In this document: positions 17,305 through 21,131 of the stretch, piece by piece
Layout of the letters: every line of letters starts with the position of its first letter
Position numbering within the stretch: position 1 is the first letter of the stretch
Assembly: GCA_002633005.1 (NCBI GenBank)
Contig: NMRA01001349.1
Location: forward strand, 4,189 to 25,319
Direction: 5' to 3'
DNA: 21,131 bases
Source: Phoronis australis
Taxonomy: Eukaryota; Phoronida; Phoronidae
Program-made: the position numbers and the translations under genes
The notes under the pieces: generated by a model
What the model was told of the DNA's origin: nothing
The model's database searches: none
Seen by the model: the letters and a program-made list of their open reading frames with translations, nothing else

Positions 17305-17900
17305 TCAGGGAGTTGCTAATTTATGCGCATAATACCGTCCGCTCGAATCAATGGAAGTCGAGTGGACGCTTTTCTCAGGCCCAGCCCCAAATGTGTTTAT
17401 TAAGTCTTGTGTAACTTTTCCACTTCCACTGATGTTTTCACCTTGAGCCTTTTTTCTTTCGACAAGGGTTCTCAAAGCAGTACCCATGCACTTTGTTACA
17501 TGGTTAGGGCTCTCATCTTTTGTGATTGGATAGAAATTGGCTTCCACTAAAGCAGCTTACATCTTGGAGTCCCCGTCACTGAGCAAGGTTGAATAACGGA
17601 ATCCATGAAGATTAATGGACCTCACGAACATTTGGATGGCAGCATGCTGTTCCATAGGGAGGAACTCAACATTTCTTTGGTATTTGTATGACTCTAACCA
17701 TTCATCATAATTAGGGTCTTCTGGTTTGGGACCCAGGTCACAACCTTGACAATAATTACTCAGGGTAGTATAGTCAACGATCAATCCAGTGTGTATTTCA
17801 ACGATCGTTGCAATTTCGTTGCGTGAGGTGCGTCACCGCTTCCGCCAACTTCTGTCGAAGCCCACAACGATATCCAGAATACCATTATCGTCGGGTAAAT
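17305..17900 (-). pseudogene. Mutator-like transposase domain fragment, two nonsense codons
   Basis: One minus-strand frame, broken by TGA (17833-17835) and TAA (17557-17559) only, reads DDNGILDIVVGFDRSWRKR, then RTSRNEIATIVEIHTGLIVD, YTTLSNYCQGCDLGPKPED, QMFVRSINLHGFRYSTLLSD, GDSKM and, after the second stop, PITKDESPNHVTKCMGTALR and GSGKVTQDLINTFG. This is the core of the animal Mutator-like transposase domain (usually DGSWxKRGH ... TGxxIDYxxLSxxCxxC ... YxxxxxDGDS ... NHVxxxMGxxLR ... LTxxLI). The likely catalytic Asp in FDRSW and the DGD are kept; the expected G and H of KRGH are a stop and Arg. Both termini are missing. It looks like a fragment of a multi-copy transposase-derived gene. 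Confidence 0.82.
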
Positions 17901-18069
17901 GAAGAACCGGGCACAATCGAACAAAACCACAAGTATATATAACACACTGTTAACAGTCCTGTTTGGAAAAGGATACAAAATATCCAGTCTCGCACTAAAA
18001 TGTACCACACTGCTATAATATATTTCTACTGATGACTGAAACTAATCATAATAAGCATTAATTAAATGT

Positions 18070-18360
18070 TCAGTCTGTCTGGTTGGATTGATTTTCTTCC
18101 GGATGGTGAACTTTGGCATGCTGCGGTGACTGCGTGTTCTCCTTACACGCCTTGGATTGCCGAACACAATGCTCGATGACCACATCGATAGATGGCCACC
18201 AAATAAAGAAAGTGCCAAGTTCTTCATTCTGACGATACTAGAGTGTGAACCATGTAGTTCTTCTAATGCGGCGGTACGCTCCTGAGGAGGTATGATAACA
18301 CGAGCTCACATAACAACCATCCGTCCTGCATTGTTAGCTCATGTTGGCGGGACAAATATT
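18070..18360 (-). pseudogene. Ty3/gypsy integrase zinc-binding (H2C2) region fragment
   Basis: Translating the minus strand with two frame shifts gives YLSRQHELTMQDGWLLC, ARVIIPPQERTAALEELHGS HSSIVRMKNLA in one continuous part, then FIWWPSIDVVIEHCVRQSKA and CKENTQSPQHAKVHHPEE, ending at a TGA (18070-18072). H-x3-H (in ELHGSH) and C-x5-C (CVRQSKAC) with an intervening WWP-x-x-D make up the zinc-binding domain of gypsy integrase, preceded by the DGxLL-x-x-x-RVIIP block. It belongs to a different gypsy lineage or copy from 9205-9700, of which only the later core survives. Confidence 0.8.
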
Positions 18361-18514
18361 AGGCAGTCAAATCGTTTTGAATGTTCAAACGCGTCGGCTT
18401 CACATTTACCCCAGCGCCATTTGACACCGTTACGTAACGAATGGAACGTGGGTTATTTCATTTTTATGCGCCCACATATTTATATGTTGACGCATTATGT
18501 CGTTATCTCCGTCT

Positions 18515-18560
18515 GTCCGTATGGGCCTGCGTCCGTCCGTACGGGCCTGCGTCCGTCCGG
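18515..18560 (+). repeat. Short tandem repeat, 20-bp unit, about 2.3 copies
   Basis: GTCCGTATGGGCCTGCGTCC (18515-18534) is followed by the same unit with one change (18535-18554) and the start of a third. GC-rich, in contrast to its surroundings. Confidence 0.85.
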
Positions 18561-18569
18561 TGTCCGCTG

Positions 18570-19195
18570 CTCTGTCTCCAAAACCCTTTGACATACGTTC
18601 ATGAAATTTGGCACATATGTTCCATTCATGAATGGGACGGCATGTGCGAACTTTCTGACGGATCCGACTACTGGTGTGCCCCCTAGTGGCAATTTTATTT
18701 TTTTTACTCTTACCTTTGTATCTTCAAAAGTCCTGAACGGATTTTCATGAAATTTGGTTGTAGGCACCTATTAGTGTGATGATGCTATCCTCCTGTTTTC
18801 GTATGGATTCGACCTAGTTTGCGACACCCAGTGGCCATTTTTACTGTTTTTGAATCTGTTTTTTTAGCGTCCACCCCTCTATCAACCAAACCGCTCTAAG
18901 TATGATTGTGAAAATTGGCATGTATGTTCTTACTATGAAGAGGACGGTTGACGCTGAATTTCCCATGACTTTGATTACTGTGGTGCCTCCTTGTGGCAGT
19001 TTTTTTTTTGCCCATGGCTATATCTCCGAAACCGTTTGCAGGATCTTTACTAAATTTAGCAAGTGTATTTATGTGATGTTGACAACAGACGATGACGACT
19101 TTAGGATGATTCTGACTACCGGTATGCCTCTAGTGGCAATTTAAGTATTTTACATTGACCTCTGTATTTTCATAGGTCTTAAGGTGTATACTTTG
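18570..19195 (+). repeat. Degenerate tandem repeat with about 145-bp period
   Basis: Four to five diverged units follow each other. Each has a 'cc(g)aaaccgttt' block, a 'ttcatgaaatttggcatgtat' -like block and a closing 'tagtggcaatttt' block. The closing block recurs at 18684, 18829, 18992 and 19131 (spacing 145, 163, 139). I recall similar arrays in lancelet and mollusc genomes. No coding function is apparent; short open frames here are incidental. Confidence 0.75.
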
Positions 19196-19251
19196 TGTTA
19201 CTTCGTGACTATGAAGGAAAAGTTCCAAGTAGAAATTTGTTTCTGGCATTN

Positions 19252-19328
19252 GAGTCTGCATTCTCCTCTGCCTCCTGCCTTTGTATTCCTGAGGTCGTAA
19301 ATGGCTCCATGTCCAACACCCATGGGAA
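19252..19328 (-). CDS. USP9X/USP24-like ubiquitin hydrolase, downstream exon
   Basis: After a consensus acceptor (TTTTTTGTTCAG, AG at 19330-19329) the minus strand reads FPWVLDMEPFTTSGIQRQEA and EENADS up to the 'n' at 19251. FP-x-x-LDMEPYT-x-x-G is the block that follows the LKRF box in USP9X and USP24. It joins the upstream exon exactly in phase 0 (DDYFK to FPW, as in family members) across a 737-base GT-AG intron. The frame continues past the 'n' for 12 codons to a stop, without a donor, so the assembly may be broken at the 'n' as at 3154 and 3743, or the copy may be damaged. The catalytic His exon (VHSGxAxxGHYY) is not in the window. Confidence 0.8.
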
Positions 19329-20065
19329 CTGAACAAAAAACAACCGGTTAAAATTATTTCACAGTTTTTGGAATTGCTCTGAAGTTTCCCAATCATGCAT
19401 AACTTGAGAAATGGAGGTCATCTATAGATCGTATTCCACAATTGTTTATAGTATAACCAGCATAGAATAGCACTCTAAATAGTACAAGCAAATTAGCATA
19501 TTGCAGTGTCTGTAGGAGTCCAACCCGGCTTGTTCTCTTCATACCTTCCTTTCATATTCTCAGTCATTTGTGCTGGTCACTAATAATTGATGTAAATTGA
19601 CACGATCATTTACTTTACAGCATGAAAATGTGGGAAACAATTGAACATCATATCAATAAAAACCTTGTTATCCTGAGTACAAGATCCAACTGTACCACTT
19701 CGCAGACCAGAGAAAAAAGCATAATAAGAGACTTTAGGTCCAGGAGCCCAATCGTAGCTCAGACGGTCCAAAGCACAGCCTTACAAATACAATACACTGC
19801 ATTTGTTTAGAAAAGAGAAAATGTTGCAAATGAGGCAAAGTTGATAAGTTTTCATTTCTTTCATTTGCAGACTTAATGACCACCTTCACAATTCATGTTA
19901 ATGAACTTTGTGCAAATTAAAATCTAAGTTACAACCTAAATAAGACTGGACTCATGACTTCAAAAATGGGCCCCAAACTATCAGTAGTGGACTACTTCCA
20001 ATGCTGACAAGTGTGTAAGCATAACATGTACTCCACCTATTGTCAACATTACAAGTTACACTCAC
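19329..20065 (-). other. Intron between the two USP exons
   Basis: 737 bases with GTGAGT at the 5' end and a pyrimidine-rich ...TTTTTTGTTCAG at the 3' end. AT-rich, no repeat or gene recognised inside. Phase 0. Confidence 0.75.
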
Positions 20066-20185
20066 TTTGAAGTAGTCATCAAACTTGAGAGCTCTGTTGG
20101 CTTCCCAGTCATAACTGAATCGCTTGAGTTGTATACACAGTAGTGAGGGCAGTGTCTTGATACACATGCGCTTCATGGTGTCTCT
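20066..20185 (-). CDS. USP9X/USP24-like ubiquitin hydrolase, LKRF exon
   Basis: A 40-codon minus-strand exon: [40 protein letters not shown]. The LP-x-x-L-x-I-Q-L-K-R-F box with YDWE and the FDDYF ending are hallmarks of the USP9X and USP24 catalytic domain; KRMCIKTLP is closer to USP24 and KFDDYF to USP9X, so the paralogue is left open. Such enzymes remove ubiquitin from proteins in the cytoplasm. Its acceptor is CTGCAG (AG ending 20186) and its donor AAA followed by GTGAGT (20065-20060). The acceptor and first five codons lie in copy 1 of the adjoining 49-bp minisatellite. No further upstream exon was seen to 21131. Confidence 0.88.
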
Positions 20186-20513
20186 CTGCAGTGAAGAAGT
20201 GATTAATATCAAGATACATCTTCATGGTGTCTCTCTGCAGTGAAGAAGTGATTAATATCAAGATACATCTTCATGGTGTCTCTCTGCAGTGAAGAAGTGA
20301 TTAATATCAAGATACATCTTCATGGTGTCTCACTGCAGTGGAGAAGTGATTAATATCAAGATACATCTTCATGGTGTCTCTCTGCAGTGGAGAAGTGATT
20401 AATATCAAGATACATCTTCATGGTGTCTCACTGCAGTGGAGAAGTGATTAATATCAAGATACATCTTCATGGTGTCTCTCTGCAGTGGAGAATAGATTAA
20501 TATCAAGATACAT
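20171..20513 (-). repeat. 49-bp minisatellite, 7 exact-length copies, spanning a splice acceptor
   Basis: Copies start at 20171, 20220, 20269, 20318, 20367, 20416 and 20465, each exactly 49 bases. On the minus strand every unit holds a CTGCAG acceptor core followed by the first 15 exon bases (RDTMK codons) and about 28 bases of intron. Copies 1-3 are nearly identical; copies 4-7 alternate (CACTGCAGTGG in 4 and 6, CTCTGCAGTGG in 5 and 7), so a two-unit 98-bp step was copied last. Copy 1 is the functional exon edge. Confidence 0.97.
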
Positions 20514-21131
20514 ATTTTTCATACGAGTGATCATGGTATTTTTAACCACTTCTTCATCTTATTGTAATAAAATTGAGAATTCTTTTCATGCAGATATGCC
20601 AACATGTAAATGTCAATTTAATTGTTTCGATACAAGTGAGTGTGTTTTTTGAATGAGTGTCTTTTACCTTTACAGTTCCCTTTATTCAACATCTCAATCA
20701 TAATAATCGTGAGCTAATTGTAGAACCAATCACTATGGATTCCATTTCAAAATACATATTTGTTTTATATGATGTAATGTTATTCATAATGTAAAGATGG
20801 GGCCACACAACACCAGTCATATTCACTATTAACAAATAAATGTATTAATTTTAAAATAAAATTATCACAAATATAAGGAAACTGGTCAGTTATATTTTTA
20901 TTGCACTGGGACTCCCATAACATGTTATCAACTTGCAAAAATTAACAATTTACTACAACAAAGTACCTTAATGACGGGTTTATCCATACTACAACTGACA
21001 AAGAATGTTCAATATTCCCATTTTATCCAATTGCAGCTGTCCGCTATAACTGAGATATTTTCAGAAAAACACCAATGTCAATAAAATAGCCATCTCAGAA
21101 GCAAAAATCTTCTAAAAACATGCCCAAGCAC
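20514..21131. other. AT-rich intronic or intergenic sequence
   Basis: About 620 bases without a recognisable exon, repeat or transposon on either strand. If the USP gene extends upstream, this is intron. Confidence 0.6.

Noticed and set aside
20171-20513. CRISPR-like array
   Set aside because: Units are contiguous with no unique spacers, and the genome is eukaryotic; it is a simple tandem repeat.

Overview
The window is a piece of animal nuclear DNA, most likely from an invertebrate. A split ubiquitin-protease gene has GT-AG introns, the reading frames carry polyadenylation signals, and nearly everything else is retroelement or DNA-transposon sequence of types common in marine invertebrates (BEL/Pao, Ty3/gypsy, a Copia-like gag, PIF/Harbinger, piggyBac, Mutator-like). 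The species cannot be named from the sequence. Three single 'n' bases (3154, 3743, 19251) look like contig joins rather than simple base ambiguities.

Layout. 1-5701: a nearly complete BEL/Pao LTR retrotransposon on the minus strand (5' LTR, primer-binding site, gag, protease, RT/RNase H, integrase, polypurine tract, first 31 bases of the 3' LTR). It is inactivated by two nonsense codons, one or more frame breaks and an integrase that has lost its HHCC zinc domain. 5754-6800: older minus-strand retroelement remains, a Copia-like CCHC gag tail next to the gag start, primer site and LTR edge of a second BEL element. 8290-8686: an unrecognised Cys/His-rich minus-strand reading frame ending at a good splice donor. 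9205-9700: a decayed Ty3/gypsy integrase core. 9724-10041: a probable LTR with primer-binding site in the opposite direction. 10279-10638: a decayed reading frame of unknown family.

11041-13342 is a PIF/Harbinger transposon with long inverted ends, a 3-bp CTG target duplication, the first transposase exon on the plus strand and a Myb/SANT-like exon on the minus strand; the rest of the transposase is missing. It sits just beyond the end of a decayed YqaJ-type (PD-(D/E)XK) nuclease gene (13365-14804, minus). 14985-16646 is a piggyBac transposase whose frame is broken only by four nonsense codons, with one recognisable TTAA-flanked end. 17305-17900 is a Mutator-like transposase domain fragment and 18070-18360 the zinc-binding end of another gypsy integrase. 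18515-19195 holds short and about 145-bp tandem repeats.

19252-20185 holds two phase-compatible exons of a USP9X/USP24-like ubiquitin hydrolase on the minus strand, the only plausible host gene. Its upstream splice acceptor has been amplified into a seven-copy, exactly 49-bp minisatellite (20171-20513), the most unusual structure in the window. No RNA genes, CRISPR arrays or bacterial operon signals were seen. The window reads as a transposon graveyard beside or inside introns of a conserved gene, with most insertions and fragments on the minus strand, the same strand as the USP gene.
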